A model generated the notes under the pieces. It searched no databases, was not told the DNA's origin, and saw only the letters and a list, made by a program, of their open reading frames with translations. Below, in pieces: positions 26,174-35,305 of a stretch of 64,000 nt of DNA. Position numbers and translations under genes: made by a program. The stretch comes from DATEOR01 sp963841425 (GTDB taxonomy: Bacteria; Actinomycetota; Thermoleophilia; Gaiellales; Gaiellaceae). Location of the stretch: positions 124,001 to 188,000 of the forward strand of contig CAWJCL010000001.1 in assembly GCA_963841425.1 (NCBI GenBank), read 5' to 3'. Numbering within the stretch: position 1 is the stretch's first letter; every line of letters begins with the position of its first letter.

Positions 26174-27493
26174 GTCGCGCTTTTGCTCCATCAGGTCCGG
26201 CGCGAGCGCTTCGAGGTTGAGCCGCAGGAGCGGCTCCGTGTTGGACGGGCGCACGTTCAGGTGCCAGTCCTTCGCCGTCACGGAGATCCCGTCGAGGTGG
26301 GAGATCTCGCCCGCACCGGCGAAATGCTCCTTCAGCTCCTGCAGCTTGAGGGCGACGTCCGGCACGGGCGTGTTGATCTCGCCGGTGATGAAGTAGCGCG
26401 CCCGGAAGGGGCGGAGGAGCTCGGAGAGCGGCTTCCCCCGCTTGGAGACGAGCTCCAGCATGAGGAGCGCCGGGATCGTGCCCGAGTCCGCCTGGTTGAA
26501 ATCGCGGAAGTAGTAGTGGCCGGAGACCTCGCCGCCGAAGAGGGCGCCCTCCTTGCGCATGCGCTCCTTGATGAAGGCATGGCCGACGCGATTGACGAGC
26601 GGGCTCCCGCCGTGGCGCTCGACGACGTCCGGGACGGCCCAGCTCGCCCGCACGTCGTAGATGATCTTCGTGCCGGGCTCCTTCTCGAGCATGGACTCGG
26701 CGAGAAGAGCGGTCACGAAGTCGCCGGGGACGAACTCACCGGTGTCGTCCACGAAGAAGCAGCGGTCGGCGTCGCCGTCGAAGGCGATGCCGAGGTCGGC
26801 CTGCTCGTGCCGGACCTTGCCGATCACGAACTCGCGGTTCTCGGGGAGAAGCGGGTTCGGCTCGTGGTTGGGGAAGGTGCCGTCCGGCTCGAAGAAGCAG
26901 CGAATCGCATCCACGGGCAGGCGCTCGAGGATGGGCGGCAGCATCGCGCCCGCCATGCCGTTTCCGGCGTCGATGACGACGCGAAGCGGCCCGACCTCGC
27001 CGACGTCGATGAAGGAGAGGACGCGGTCGACAAACGCGGGGTAGATGTCGACGCTCTGGGCCGGCGTCTCGCCCGCGAGCTCCGGGCTCTCGATCATGAG
27101 CGCCCGGTCGCGCACGTCGAGGAGGCCCGAATCGCCGCCGACAGGCAGGGCGCCGCGGCGGACGATCTTCATCCCCGTGTACTCCTTCGGGTTGTGCGAG
27201 GCGGTGACCATGACACCGCCGTCCAGGTCGAGCTCGCCGACCCCGAAATAGAGCATCTCGGTGCCGATCATCCCCACGTCGACGACCTCGGCGCCTCCGT
27301 CGGAGGCTCCTCGGACAACTGCCCGAGCCATGGACGGCGATGAAGCCCTCATGTCTCTACCGACCGCGATCCTGCGCGGCTCGAACTGCTCGACGTAGGC
27401 ACGCCCGACCGCGTAGGCGCCCGCCTCGTCCAGCTCGGACGGGTAGACGCCGCGCACGTCGTAGGCCTTGAAGACCTTCGCGTCTAGGGCCAT
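26144..27493 (-). CDS. manB: Phosphomannomutase/phosphoglucomutase
   Basis: 449 residues with all four alpha-D-phosphohexomutase signatures: the phosphoserine loop MVTASHNPKEYTGMK near residue 95, the metal loop AFDGDADRCFF near 240, the sugar loop GGEVSGHYYFRDFN near 320, and the phosphate loop NVRPSNTEPLLRLN near 420. It interconverts hexose 1- and 6-phosphates for cell-wall and exopolysaccharide precursors. It is the middle of a leftward unit: the start codon region overlaps the HIT gene by 10 nt. The exact sugar preference cannot be read from sequence; the symbol follows the common ManB usage. Confidence 0.92.
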   Translation of the reverse strand: MALDAKVFKAYDVRGVYPSELDEAGAYAVGRAYVEQFEPRRIAVGRDMRASSPSMARAVVRGASDGGAEVVDVGMIGTEMLYFGVGELDLDGGVMVTASHNPKEYTGMKIVRRGALPVGGDSGLLDVRDRALMIESPELAGETPAQSVDIYPAFVDRVLSFIDVGEVGPLRVVIDAGNGMAGAMLPPILERLPVDAIRCFFEPDGTFPNHEPNPLLPENREFVIGKVRHEQADLGIAFDGDADRCFFVDDTGEFVPGDFVTALLAESMLEKEPGTKIIYDVRASWAVPDVVERHGGSPLVNRVGHAFIKERMRKEGALFGGEVSGHYYFRDFNQADSGTIPALLMLELVSKRGKPLSELLRPFRARYFITGEINTPVPDVALKLQELKEHFAGAGEISHLDGISVTAKDWHLNVRPSNTEPLLRLNLEALAPDLMEQKRDEALAVIGDD

Positions 27494-27960
27494 GCAGCCG
27501 AGATCTTACGGCGGGTGTCTTCCAGGGCCTCCGGAAGAACCTTCACGTCGGCGAGAACGGGCATGAAGTTCGTGTCGCCCGCCCAGCGCGGGACGATGTG
27601 CATGTGCACGTGGTCGACCACGCCGGCGCCTGCGATCCGGCCGAGGTTCCAGCCGAGGTTGAATCCCTGGGGGCTCATGGTCTCGGCAAGAGCTCCGAGT
27701 GCGGACGAGGCGAGCGTGTGCACTTCGGCGGCCTCGTCCCGGTCGAGGCCGGAGAAATCCCCCTCATGCCGGTTCGGGGCGACCATCAGGTGCCCGGACG
27801 CGTACGGATACTTGTTCAGGAGGACGAAGGCGCGCTCGCCGCGATGAACCACGAGGCCGGTCTCGTCGCCGGCCTCGAGCGCGCGGCAGAACACGCATCC
27901 CTCCTGCTCGTCCGCCTGCTGGATGTACTCCAGGCGCCACGGAGCCCAGAGCTGCTTCAC
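27484..27960 (-). CDS. HIT-family nucleotide hydrolase/phosphorylase
   Basis: 158 residues. The histidine triad is HVHMHIVPRW near residue 118, and the N-terminal MKQLWAPWRLEYIQ plus the CVFC motif (residues 22-25) resemble actinobacterial Ap4A phosphorylase-like HIT proteins, where these cysteines with a downstream His bind zinc. LLNKYPYASGHLMVAPNRH is the second family block. It probably acts on diadenosine polyphosphates or other nucleoside phosphates. It overlaps the phosphohexomutase gene and starts 7 nt from the end of corA. Confidence 0.9.
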   Translation of the reverse strand: MKQLWAPWRLEYIQQADEQEGCVFCRALEAGDETGLVVHRGERAFVLLNKYPYASGHLMVAPNRHEGDFSGLDRDEAAEVHTLASSALGALAETMSPQGFNLGWNLGRIAGAGVVDHVHMHIVPRWAGDTNFMPVLADVKVLPEALEDTRRKISAAWP

Positions 27961-27967
27961 CCTTGGA

Positions 27968-28960
27968 TCACAACCAGCGGCGCCAGCGGAAGACGCCGAC
28001 GAGAGCGATACCGAGGACGACCATGAAGGCGACGACCACCCAGAAGCCTTCGGCCCCGCCTTCGCCGGGGACGTGCGTGTTCATTCCGAAGATGCTCGCG
28101 ATCAGCGTCAGCGGGAGGAGGATGACGCTGACGACGGTGAGGAGCTGCAGGCGGTACTGCTGGCGGTGGGAGATGATCGACTCGTTCGTGTCCTCGAGCG
28201 CCTCGACGACCTCCTTGTAGTTGTCGAGGAGGTCCCAGATCCGCTCGGCGGCGTCGACGATGTCGTCGAAGTAGAGCTCGAGGTCCTGGGGGAGGAAGCG
28301 CTGCGTGTGGCGCTCGAGCAGGCGAAGCGTGGCACGCTCGGGCTTGATGATCTTGCGGTACGCGATGATCTCCTGCTTCGCGTCGGAGATGTCGCGGACG
28401 ATCTCCTCGCTCCTGCGCTCCTCGAGCTGGTCCTCGATCGCGTCGAGCTTGTGCCCGATCTTGTCCAGGATCGGGAAGCAGTAGTCGAAGAGGTCGTCGA
28501 GGACGTGGTAGAGCAGGTAGCCCGACGCCTTCGAGAAGAGCTCGCCGCGAAGCTCCCGGTCCTCCTCGCAACGGCGGAAGAGGTAGGTGACGGGCAGAAG
28601 CTCGACGTTGGCGAGCGTGATGAGGAAGTCCTGGCCGAGGAAGACGTCGAGCTCGGCCGCGTTCAGCCGCTGGACCGCCTTGTCGTAGATCGGGAAGTGG
28701 AGGACGATGAAGAGGTAGTCCGGGTACTCGTCGATCTTCGGCCGCTGCCGCTTCGAGAGGACGTCCTCGATGTCGAGCTCGTGAAAGCCGTAGCGCTCGG
28801 CGAGATACGCGGCCTCGAGCGGCCCCGGCTCGTTGATGTGGATCCAGGTGAGCCCGTTAGCGGAGAGCTCGGCGATCCGAGGCTCGGTCCGCTCGACGAG
28901 AGGACCCGTCTCGCCGCGGGCCCTTCCACGCCTGATGCGGGGCAGAGTCGGCCGTGCCAT
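27968..28960 (-). CDS. corA: CorA-family magnesium/divalent cation channel
   Basis: 330 residues: a large cytosolic alpha/beta domain with long helices (residues 1-265) and two C-terminal membrane helices. The selectivity motif GMN is present in IASIFGMNTHVPG, at the end of the first helix, and the C-terminal tail RWRRWL is basic as usual. It forms a pentameric Mg2+ (or Co2+/Ni2+) channel in the cytoplasmic membrane. It is the first gene of a leftward run corA-HIT-phosphohexomutase. Confidence 0.93.
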   Translation of the reverse strand: MARPTLPRIRRGRARGETGPLVERTEPRIAELSANGLTWIHINEPGPLEAAYLAERYGFHELDIEDVLSKRQRPKIDEYPDYLFIVLHFPIYDKAVQRLNAAELDVFLGQDFLITLANVELLPVTYLFRRCEEDRELRGELFSKASGYLLYHVLDDLFDYCFPILDKIGHKLDAIEDQLEERRSEEIVRDISDAKQEIIAYRKIIKPERATLRLLERHTQRFLPQDLELYFDDIVDAAERIWDLLDNYKEVVEALEDTNESIISHRQQYRLQLLTVVSVILLPLTLIASIFGMNTHVPGEGGAEGFWVVVAFMVVLGIALVGVFRWRRWL

Positions 28961-29074
28961 CGGTACTGAGGGGATCGTCGAGTTGCATGCCCGGAGTACG
29001 AGATTGTACTCCGAACCCCTCGTTCTGCCTGCAAATTCCAGGGCTCGCAGGACGAAGCCGCTTTACCTGCCGAG

Positions 29075-29080
29075 TACACT
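29075..29080 (+). promoter_or_regulatory. Putative -10 (TACACT) for the cyclase-ATPase gene
   Basis: TACACT lies 6 nt before the GTG start at 29087 in the 126-nt divergent gap from corA. No ribosome-binding site precedes the GTG. Confidence 0.45.
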
Positions 29081-29086
29081 CAAACG

Positions 29087-32000
29087 GTGAAGATCTGCGC
29101 CAATTGCGGCGAGGAAAACCCTGATCGGTTCCGTCTTTGCGGGTTTTGCGGAACGCCTTTCGCCGCGGCCGAGGCGCCACAAGAAGTGCGGAAGACCGTC
29201 ACGGTCGTCTTCTCGGACCTCGTCGGCTCGACGAGCCTCGGCGAGTCGATGGACTCGGAGTCGCTGCGCGAGCTTCTCCATCGTTACTTCGAGGCTATGC
29301 AAGGTGTGCTCGAGCGTCACGGCGGAGCCGTGGAGAAGTTCATCGGCGACGCGATCATGGCCGTCTTCGGGCTGCCGAAGCTCCGCGAGGACGACGCTCT
29401 TCGCGCGGTGACCGCGGCCCTCGAGATGCAGGATGCCCTCGCGGCCTTGAACGAGGAGCTCGAGCGTGGCTGGGGAGTGAGGCTCGCGAACCGAACCGGC
29501 GTAAACACCGGAGAAGTGGTCGCAGGGGACGTCACCGCCGGCCAGCGGCTCGTCACGGGGGACACGGTGAACGTCGCGGCCCGTCTCGAACAGGCCGCCA
29601 CGGCCGGGGAGGTGCTCCTCGGAGACCTGACGTACCGCCTCGTCCGCGACGCGGTCGAGGTGGAGACCGTCGCTCCCCTCGACCTGAAGGGGAAAGCGGA
29701 GCCGGTGCCCGCCTACCGGGTGCTCGGCCTCAGGGAAGCCGACCCGGCGGCCGAAGGGCCCGAGGGGCCGCTCGTCGGCCGAGAGCGAGAGCTGGGACAG
29801 CTCCTCGCGGCCTTTTCCGAGGCGGTGGCGGGCGATCGCTGCAGGCTCGCGACCGTGTTCGGAAGCCCAGGGATGGGGAAGTCGCGCCTGGTCGAAGAGC
29901 TTGTCACGCACGTCGGGCGCGCGGCCGCGGTCGTGCGCGGGCGCTGCCTCTCGCACGGACGAGGCATCACCTTTTGGCCCGTCGTCGAAATCGTCCGCAA
30001 GGCAGCGGGAATCCTCGAGGAGGATCCGCCCGATGTGGCGCGGGCGAAGATCGCAGACCTGGCGCAGGACGAGGCCGTCGCTCGGCGCGTCTCCGCGGCT
30101 GTCGGCCTTTCGGGGGAGGAGTTCCCTGTCGAAGAGACCTTCTGGGGCGTGCGCAAGCTGCTCGAGACCATGGCGGCGGCCAGGCCGCTCGTCGTGGTCT
30201 TCGAAGACGTGCACTGGGCGGAATCGACGATGCTCGACCTCGTCGAGCACGTACTCGGGTCGTCCGAGCGTCCGATCCTGCTCGTGTGTCTCGCCCGCCA
30301 CGAGCTCCTCGACATCCGCCCGGCCTGGGAGAAGCTCTCAGGCTCGAGCGTCGTGTCCCTGGAGCCGCTTTCGCCGAGCGATGCCGCACGGGTGGCGGAG
30401 AACCTGCTCGGGAACGCCGAGCTCGATCCCGACGCCCGCGCCCGCATCGTCGAAGCGGCTGAGGGCAACCCGCTCTTCGTCGAGCAGATGCTTTCGATGA
30501 TGGTGGACGAGGGTGCGCTCCGCCAGGAAGACGGACGCTGGGTGCCCGTCGGCAGCGCCGACGAGATCTCCGTCCCGCCGACGATCCAGGCGCTGCTCGC
30601 GGCCCGCCTCGACCTCCTCGGGCCTGAAGAGCGTGGCGTCATCGAGGCGGCCTCCGTCGCAGGTCTCGTTTTCCCCGAGGATGCGTTGCGCGAGCTGGTC
30701 TCGGACGCAGTGGGCGGCCAGCTCGAGAAGCTCATCCACTCCCTGTGTCGGAAGCACCTCGTCCAGACAGGGGTCGAGTCGATCGGCGGCGGCGCCCACT
30801 ATCGCTTCGCGCACGTCCTCGTTCGGGAGGCCGCTTACCAGGGGATGCTGAAGCGCACCCGGGCGACGCTCCACGAGCGCTTCGTCGCGTGGGCCGACCG
30901 CGTGAACAGCGATCGTGACCGCGCCGTCGAATTCGAGGAGATCCTCGGCTATCACCTCGAGCAGGCCCACTCGAACCTGGCCGAGCTCGGGCCGCTCGAC
31001 GAACACGGGCTCGACCTCGGGCGGCGGGGCGCCGAACGTCTCTCCTCCGCTGGGCGCAGGGCGTTCGCGCGCGGCGACATGCCCGCTGCAGCGAATCTCC
31101 TCCGCCGGGCCGCGATGCTGCTCCCGGCGCGTGATCCATCGCGCCTCGAACTCATCCCCGACCTCGGGGAGGCGCTCCTCGAAGTGGGGGAGTTCCCGTG
31201 GGCGGAACTGTTCCTCGAAGAGGCGATCGAAACCCGTCGCGACCGAGACGGACTTGTTCCGCGGCTCGCGGAGCTCCTGCTCCTTCGGCTCAAGGCGCAG
31301 GCCGGCTCCGCCGAGCGCTGGAGCGAGCGACTTGTCGAAGAGGCTTCTCACATGATCGAGCAACCCGGCGGCGGGGAAGACGACGCGTTGCTCGCAACGA
31401 TCTGGCGGCTGCTCGCATGGGCACACGGCACTTCAGGCCGCTACGGGCTCGCGACCGTGGCCGCGGAGCAGGCGATGGAGCACGCGCGGCGTGTGAACGA
31501 CTCCCGGCAGATCCGGAGAGCTGCCGCCCAGTATGCGATTGCCGCGCTCCACGGTCCGACGCCCGTGCCCGCGGCGATCAGGCGGTGTGAGGAGATCGCC
31601 GCGGAGGCGCAAGGCGACAGGCGGACCGTGGGCCTCGTCAGCAGCCAGCTCGCTCCACTTCTCGCGATGCGCGGTGATTTCGACGAGGCCCGTCGCCTCT
31701 ACGTGGATGCACAAGCCATGCTCGACGAGCTCGGACGGACGGTCGTCGCCGCATCCACGTCTCTCTCGACGTGCCTGGTCGAGCGACTCGCCGGAGACCT
31801 CTCCGCGGCCGAGCGCGAGCTCCGGCGTGACTATGAGGCGCTCACCGAGCTTGGAGAGAAGTACCTGCGCTCGTCGGTGGCCGCCGAGCTTGCCAGGGTG
31901 TTGTACGAGCAGGAGCGCTTCGAGGACGCCGAGAAGATGAGTCGCCACGCCCAAGAGCTCGCAGACGCGGACGACATCGAATCTCAGACGCTTTGGCGAA

Positions 32001-32263
32001 CCGTCTACGCCAAGGTCCTGGCTCGGAAGGGAAACCGGGACGGCGCATTGGTGCTGATCGGAGAGGCCGTGGATCTTCTCAAGTCCACCGATGCGGTTCT
32101 CGCGCAGGCCGAGACGCTTATGGACCTGTCAGAGGTACTGCGGATCGGCGGACGGCGCCGAGACGCAGACGAGGTCATGGAGGACGCTATCGCCCTCTGG
32201 GAAGCGAAGGGGAATGTCGTCGCCGCCGAGTCGATCCGGGTACCCGCCGCTCCCGCGAGCTAG
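29087..32263 (+). CDS. Zinc-ribbon / class III adenylate-guanylate cyclase / AAA ATPase / TPR protein
   Basis: 1058 residues, multi-domain. A zinc ribbon (Cys4, Cys7, Cys18, Cys21) is followed by a class III cyclase domain (about 38-205) with both metal aspartates, Asp45 (VVFSDLVGST) and Asp89 (KFIGDAIMAVFG), plus NVAARLEQAA. Next is a STAND-type ATPase (Walker A GSPGMGKS 260-267; Walker B VVVFEDVHWAE near 370) and a long helical C-terminus (about 580-1050) of TPR-like repeats. Similar proteins are common in actinobacteria; signals and targets are mostly unknown. The AAA-TPR part suggests ligand or protein sensing gating nucleotide cyclisation, which is inference. GTG start, cytosolic, no membrane helix. 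Confidence 0.9.
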   Translation: MKICANCGEENPDRFRLCGFCGTPFAAAEAPQEVRKTVTVVFSDLVGSTSLGESMDSESLRELLHRYFEAMQGVLERHGGAVEKFIGDAIMAVFGLPKLREDDALRAVTAALEMQDALAALNEELERGWGVRLANRTGVNTGEVVAGDVTAGQRLVTGDTVNVAARLEQAATAGEVLLGDLTYRLVRDAVEVETVAPLDLKGKAEPVPAYRVLGLREADPAAEGPEGPLVGRERELGQLLAAFSEAVAGDRCRLATVFGSPGMGKSRLVEELVTHVGRAAAVVRGRCLSHGRGITFWPVVEIVRKAAGILEEDPPDVARAKIADLAQDEAVARRVSAAVGLSGEEFPVEETFWGVRKLLETMAAARPLVVVFEDVHWAESTMLDLVEHVLGSSERPILLVCLARHELLDIRPAWEKLSGSSVVSLEPLSPSDAARVAENLLGNAELDPDARARIVEAAEGNPLFVEQMLSMMVDEGALRQEDGRWVPVGSADEISVPPTIQALLAARLDLLGPEERGVIEAASVAGLVFPEDALRELVSDAVGGQLEKLIHSLCRKHLVQTGVESIGGGAHYRFAHVLVREAAYQGMLKRTRATLHERFVAWADRVNSDRDRAVEFEEILGYHLEQAHSNLAELGPLDEHGLDLGRRGAERLSSAGRRAFARGDMPAAANLLRRAAMLLPARDPSRLELIPDLGEALLEVGEFPWAELFLEEAIETRRDRDGLVPRLAELLLLRLKAQAGSAERWSERLVEEASHMIEQPGGGEDDALLATIWRLLAWAHGTSGRYGLATVAAEQAMEHARRVNDSRQIRRAAAQYAIAALHGPTPVPAAIRRCEEIAAEAQGDRRTVGLVSSQLAPLLAMRGDFDEARRLYVDAQAMLDELGRTVVAASTSLSTCLVERLAGDLSAAERELRRDYEALTELGEKYLRSSVAAELARVLYEQERFEDAEKMSRHAQELADADDIESQTLWRTVYAKVLARKGNRDGALVLIGEAVDLLKSTDAVLAQAETLMDLSEVLRIGGRRRDADEVMEDAIALWEAKGNVVAAESIRVPAAPAS

Positions 32264-33240
32264 TGCATGTAGCCGTTGTGGTTGTTGAGGAGGGTGGCCG
32301 CCCAGTCGCCGTCGGACAGCTTGGCCACGCCGGTCAGGCAGGGCAGCTCGGAGGCCGAGGGCGCCGCGGAGCTACAGCGCTTCGAGATCACCTGAAGCGT
32401 GCAGCCGTCGAGACACTCCGTGTAGAGGAGCGCGAATTTCTTAGCGTTCAGGGAAGAGGGGATGAGCGTCTTGTCCCACCGGAGCGGGAAGGCCAGCGGA
32501 GGATCGAACGTCCCGGGAATGCTCGCGTGGAACCAATCGCCGCCTCGGCAGATCACCTTCTTCGGACATGGAAGCGTGACGGTGACCTCGTCGATCAAGG
32601 CGGTCGTCGCCGTCGGTGAGTTCGTGATGATGGCCTGGCCGATCAACGGGTCGGTGCCCGTCGCGACTCCGGTGCCGGTCGGGTCGGTGGTCAGGGCGAC
32701 CGAGGCGCCCTTCGGGACGAACGAGGCAGCCGTACCGTCAGGCACCGAGACCTCCGTATCCTCGGTGGCCAGAACTGTGTCCTGCTTCGGGTCCGAAGTG
32801 GGGCCGTCGTTCGTTCGCTCGTCGAAGGAAACCGTCAGCGAGGCTGTCGCCGTGCCTGCGGCGCCGGGGGCCTGGGCGACGAATTCGACGGTCGCCTTCG
32901 CTCCGCTGGCGAGCTTTCCGAGGACGCAGGTCGGCTGACCTGCGACCGAGCAAGTCCCGGTGCTCGCGCCTGCCGAGACGAGCACCATCCCGGTGCTGAG
33001 GTCGACGTCCGCGGTCACGTGCGTCGCCGACTGGTTCCCCTCGTTAGAGATGTGCGAGACGTAGGAGATGTAGTGAGGCGACTCAGCGTCCGTCGGGGGA
33101 ACGGTGGCCGGCGTGCCGACGAGGTCGACGCAGACGAGCGGGCCGCTCGTCGAGCACTCGGCAGTGCTCGCCCCGGAGCCCGTCCCACCGAACAGCGCGG
33201 CGCCAGCAAACGCGACCGCGACCAGCAATGACAGCTTCAT
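32260..33240 (-). CDS. Secreted DUF11-like beta-repeat protein
   Basis: 326 residues with a signal peptide (MKLSLLVAVAFAGAALFGGTGSGAS) and a GGGAG ribosome site before ATG 33240. Residues 50-150 look like a DUF11/CARDB-type beta-sandwich (HYISYVSHISNEGNQSATHVTADVDL; GTATASLTVSFDERTN). Cys pairs (ECSTSGPLVC, CSVAGQPTC, CPKKVIC, ECLDGC) suggest disulfides outside the cell. Function unknown; surface adhesion or structural roles are typical guesses. Its stop shares CTAG with the stop of the convergent cyclase gene. Confidence 0.8.
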   Translation of the reverse strand: MKLSLLVAVAFAGAALFGGTGSGASTAECSTSGPLVCVDLVGTPATVPPTDAESPHYISYVSHISNEGNQSATHVTADVDLSTGMVLVSAGASTGTCSVAGQPTCVLGKLASGAKATVEFVAQAPGAAGTATASLTVSFDERTNDGPTSDPKQDTVLATEDTEVSVPDGTAASFVPKGASVALTTDPTGTGVATGTDPLIGQAIITNSPTATTALIDEVTVTLPCPKKVICRGGDWFHASIPGTFDPPLAFPLRWDKTLIPSSLNAKKFALLYTECLDGCTLQVISKRCSSAAPSASELPCLTGVAKLSDGDWAATLLNNHNGYMH

Positions 33241-33578
33241 GGTTCTCCCGTCTCCCTCAGGGTTGCCCCGTCGCGTCGATGCTGTCACGTTCCGGCCGAG
33301 GGTTCAACCGAGGTCGGCGGCGGACGGACATGCGCCTGGCAGGAATCGAACCTGGCTGCTAACGGATACCTTTTCAGCGCCGAGGTGGCGGGTGCCGCGA
33401 AGAAATCGAGCGCCGGCGACCCGCGCCCAGTCGCCATTTTTCTCTACGGTTACGCGCCGTCACCAATCCGAGAGCGCCCAGCGGCACGGCACCGCTAAAG
33501 CGGCGAACCTGAGGACACACGAGAGAAAAGCGCCGCTATAGTGGGCGACGCAGTCTGGCGTCTGGTTGGGAGAAAGTC
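33241..33578. other. Non-coding stretch carrying the displaced tRNA-Arg 3' end
   Basis: No protein-like frame is seen. It holds the 25-bp copy of the tRNA-Arg 3' end (33330-33354), short A/T-richer stretches compared with the flanks, and a TATAGT hexamer at 33537-33542 that may be the -10 of the next gene, 36 nt before its GTG. Confidence 0.6.
33330..33354. repeat. Attachment-site-like copy of the tRNA-Arg 3' end (distal)
   Basis: 25 identical bases with 35281-35305, the reverse complement of the last 24 bases of tRNA-Arg plus one flanking base. The match ends abruptly after 33354 (G versus C). Position and orientation are those of the displaced 3' end left at the far boundary of an element integrated into the tRNA. 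Confidence 0.8.
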
Positions 33579-34121
33579 GTGCGTGGGGTCATCAATAGCG
33601 TCATCGATGACCTGGCTACTCGCTCCGAGTACCGGGTCGCCCAGTTCCGAGACTGGCTTGACTACAGCCCGGCGGTAGAGAGATGGCTCGTCGCTGTCCT
33701 CGCGGTCGTCTTCCTCGCCGCCCTCGGCGCTCTCACTGCCGCAGCGCTTACGAGGCCGGGCAGCGGGACCGTCCACTTTCTTCAGTCGAACGCCGCCTCG
33801 GTATCGACTACCGGCGCGAGCACCGCACCGGTCGATGTGGTCACCCGCACCGTCAAGGCGGAGAAGGCGACAGTCCGCGTCGTCCGGCGGCCAGCCACAC
33901 GAGGCAATGCGGTCGTCCGAACGGTGCCTGGTCGAGGAACAGGCTTGGTGGGGCTGCCCGGGCAGACGGTGCGAGACGTGCAGACCCTCACGACACAGCA
34001 AATCGCTACCGTGACGGAGGTTCAGACGGTGACCGCCACAGCTCCACCCGTCACGGTCACGGCCCCGCCGGTGACCGTTACCGTCGTCGAGACGGTCACA
34101 TGTAAGCCTAAGGACTGCTAG
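33579..34121 (+). CDS. Single-TM protein with Thr/Val-repeat tail, unknown function
   Basis: 180 residues from GTG 33579 with GGGAG 6 nt upstream. A short cytosolic N-terminus (RVAQFRDWLDYSPAVE) precedes one TM helix (VAVLAVVFLAALGALTAAAL, residues 38-57). The outer part is low-complexity: TVT/VTV repeats at the C-terminus (TVTATAPPVTVTAPPVTVTVVETV) ending in two cysteines (CKPKDC). No family is recognised. It lies inside the tRNA-Arg direct-repeat interval, so it is a candidate cargo gene. Confidence 0.65.
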   Translation: MRGVINSVIDDLATRSEYRVAQFRDWLDYSPAVERWLVAVLAVVFLAALGALTAAALTRPGSGTVHFLQSNAASVSTTGASTAPVDVVTRTVKAEKATVRVVRRPATRGNAVVRTVPGRGTGLVGLPGQTVRDVQTLTTQQIATVTEVQTVTATAPPVTVTAPPVTVTVVETVTCKPKDC

Positions 34122-34394
34122 CAGCCTTCGCCCGAGCAGCCAGCGACGAGCGCCACCCTGGCACTTTCGAGTGTCGGATACAACGCGGAGGCACTCGACA
34201 GCGCGACACGCGGGGCCGGACCGCCGTTTCCCCCGATCGTGCTGGGCGAGCCCGCGCGGCGGAAGGCCGGCACGCGGGTTGGTCCGACCCCGCACTCCTT
34301 AGATCGGCACGACGAGCGCCGCCGTTACAACTTCGGCCCGAGCACTGAACGCTCATCGAGGGGCGGCAGCGAGGCAAGGAGGCTCCGTTCCTCG

Positions 34395-34400
34395 TATCTT
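34395..34400 (+). promoter_or_regulatory. Putative -10 (TATCTT) for the small exported protein gene
   Basis: TATCTT lies 7 nt before the GTG at 34408, which has no ribosome-binding site of its own. Confidence 0.45.
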
Positions 34401-34407
34401 CCGTCAC

Positions 34408-34902
34408 GTGAAAGGCTTGAGTGTGCTTCTCGTCGCTGGTCTCGGCGTTCTTACCGCGCTCGCCGTCGCCGATGCCCTGCGATCGGGAGAAAGCTCGCGC
34501 CTGTCGGCCACCGCTTCAAGCGGGACAGAGTCAGGGTCGCCGACATTCGCGGCGACTCCGCCACGACTCCCCGCGGAGGAGGAAATCGAGCGGATCGGCA
34601 ACAGCTGGGCTCCGCTCTTCGCGGCTGGCAACACGGCCGGCTGCTTCCACATGATGCAGCCCGCTTGCGAGCGGATCGCCTGCGTCCATGTGGGCGGGTC
34701 GAAGGTTCCGAACTGCACCCCGCTCACGCCGGCCTTTATGAGGTCGTTCAGGGAAGCGACTGTCGAGGAGGTCGTGATCCGAAAGGGCTACCGAGCGATG
34801 GCGACGTTCTCGAATGGTGGGCTGGTCGAGTTCTTTGGCGATGGGGGCACATGGCGGGTTCGTAGGCTCGGCGAGGACGTCGACCGCAAGTTCTTCGAGT
34901 AG
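34408..34902 (+). CDS. Small exported protein of unknown function
   Basis: 164 residues from GTG 34408. The N-terminus MKGLSVLLVAGLGVLTALAVADAL is a signal peptide or anchor, followed by a Ser/Thr-rich linker and a compact domain (about 55-164) beginning EEEIERIGNSWAPLFAAGNTAGC and ending TFSNGGLVEFFGDGGTWRVRRLGED. Length and strand pattern recall NTF2-like small exported proteins, and it carries four cysteines. This fold suggestion is weak. It lies inside the tRNA-Arg repeat interval. Confidence 0.65.
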   Translation: MKGLSVLLVAGLGVLTALAVADALRSGESSRLSATASSGTESGSPTFAATPPRLPAEEEIERIGNSWAPLFAAGNTAGCFHMMQPACERIACVHVGGSKVPNCTPLTPAFMRSFREATVEEVVIRKGYRAMATFSNGGLVEFFGDGGTWRVRRLGEDVDRKFFE

Positions 34903-35021
34903 CAGCACTCAGCGATCCGCAACCGCTACGCCGCCACGTCCTCTTTCGGCAGCCACAGACCTCCAGCTTGGGCGTAGAACGAGAACCTGCCGAAGCGGGC
35001 TCCCTCCACTAGGGTGCCAGC

Positions 35022-35168
35022 GTGTCTTATCTCAAATGGGCTTGGCACTGGCTTCGCTACCTCGGCCGAGAGAAACCCGAGTGGTACTACGGTGAGGATC
35101 AGATCGCGTTTCAGGGCCTTGAGTTTGACGAGAAGACCGGCGAGCTCCGGCCCACGACGAAGCTCTGA
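35022..35168 (+). CDS. 48-residue Trp/Tyr-rich small protein
   Basis: A GTG start at 35022 follows AGGGTG with a 5-nt gap. The frame has strong protein character: VSYLKWAWHWLRYLGREKPEWYY near the start, then acidic and polar residues (FDEKTGELRPTTKL) to the stop. Five Trp/Tyr in 23 residues suggest an amphipathic or nucleic-acid/membrane-associated helix. No family is recognised. It is the gene nearest the tRNA end of the repeat interval, where integration functions would normally sit, but it is too short to be a recombinase. Confidence 0.55.
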   Translation: MSYLKWAWHWLRYLGREKPEWYYGEDQIAFQGLEFDEKTGELRPTTKL

Positions 35169-35280
35169 CCAAGCGATTTCCGCGGTAGGCACGGAGGTAG
35201 GCACGCCACGAGCATTTCCGGCGCTCCTGGCACACGTGACCCAAGGAATCATGCGGACTTGGCTTGGGGAGGGGCCTGAA

Positions 35281-35305
35281 ATGCGCCTGGCAGGAATCGA
35301 ACCTG
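35281..35305. repeat. Attachment-site-like direct repeat (tRNA-proximal)
   Basis: The tRNA-side copy of the 25-bp repeat also found at 33330-33354; it covers the T-arm distal half, acceptor 3' strand and discriminator of tRNA-Arg. The two copies are in the same orientation, 1,951 bp apart. Confidence 0.8.
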
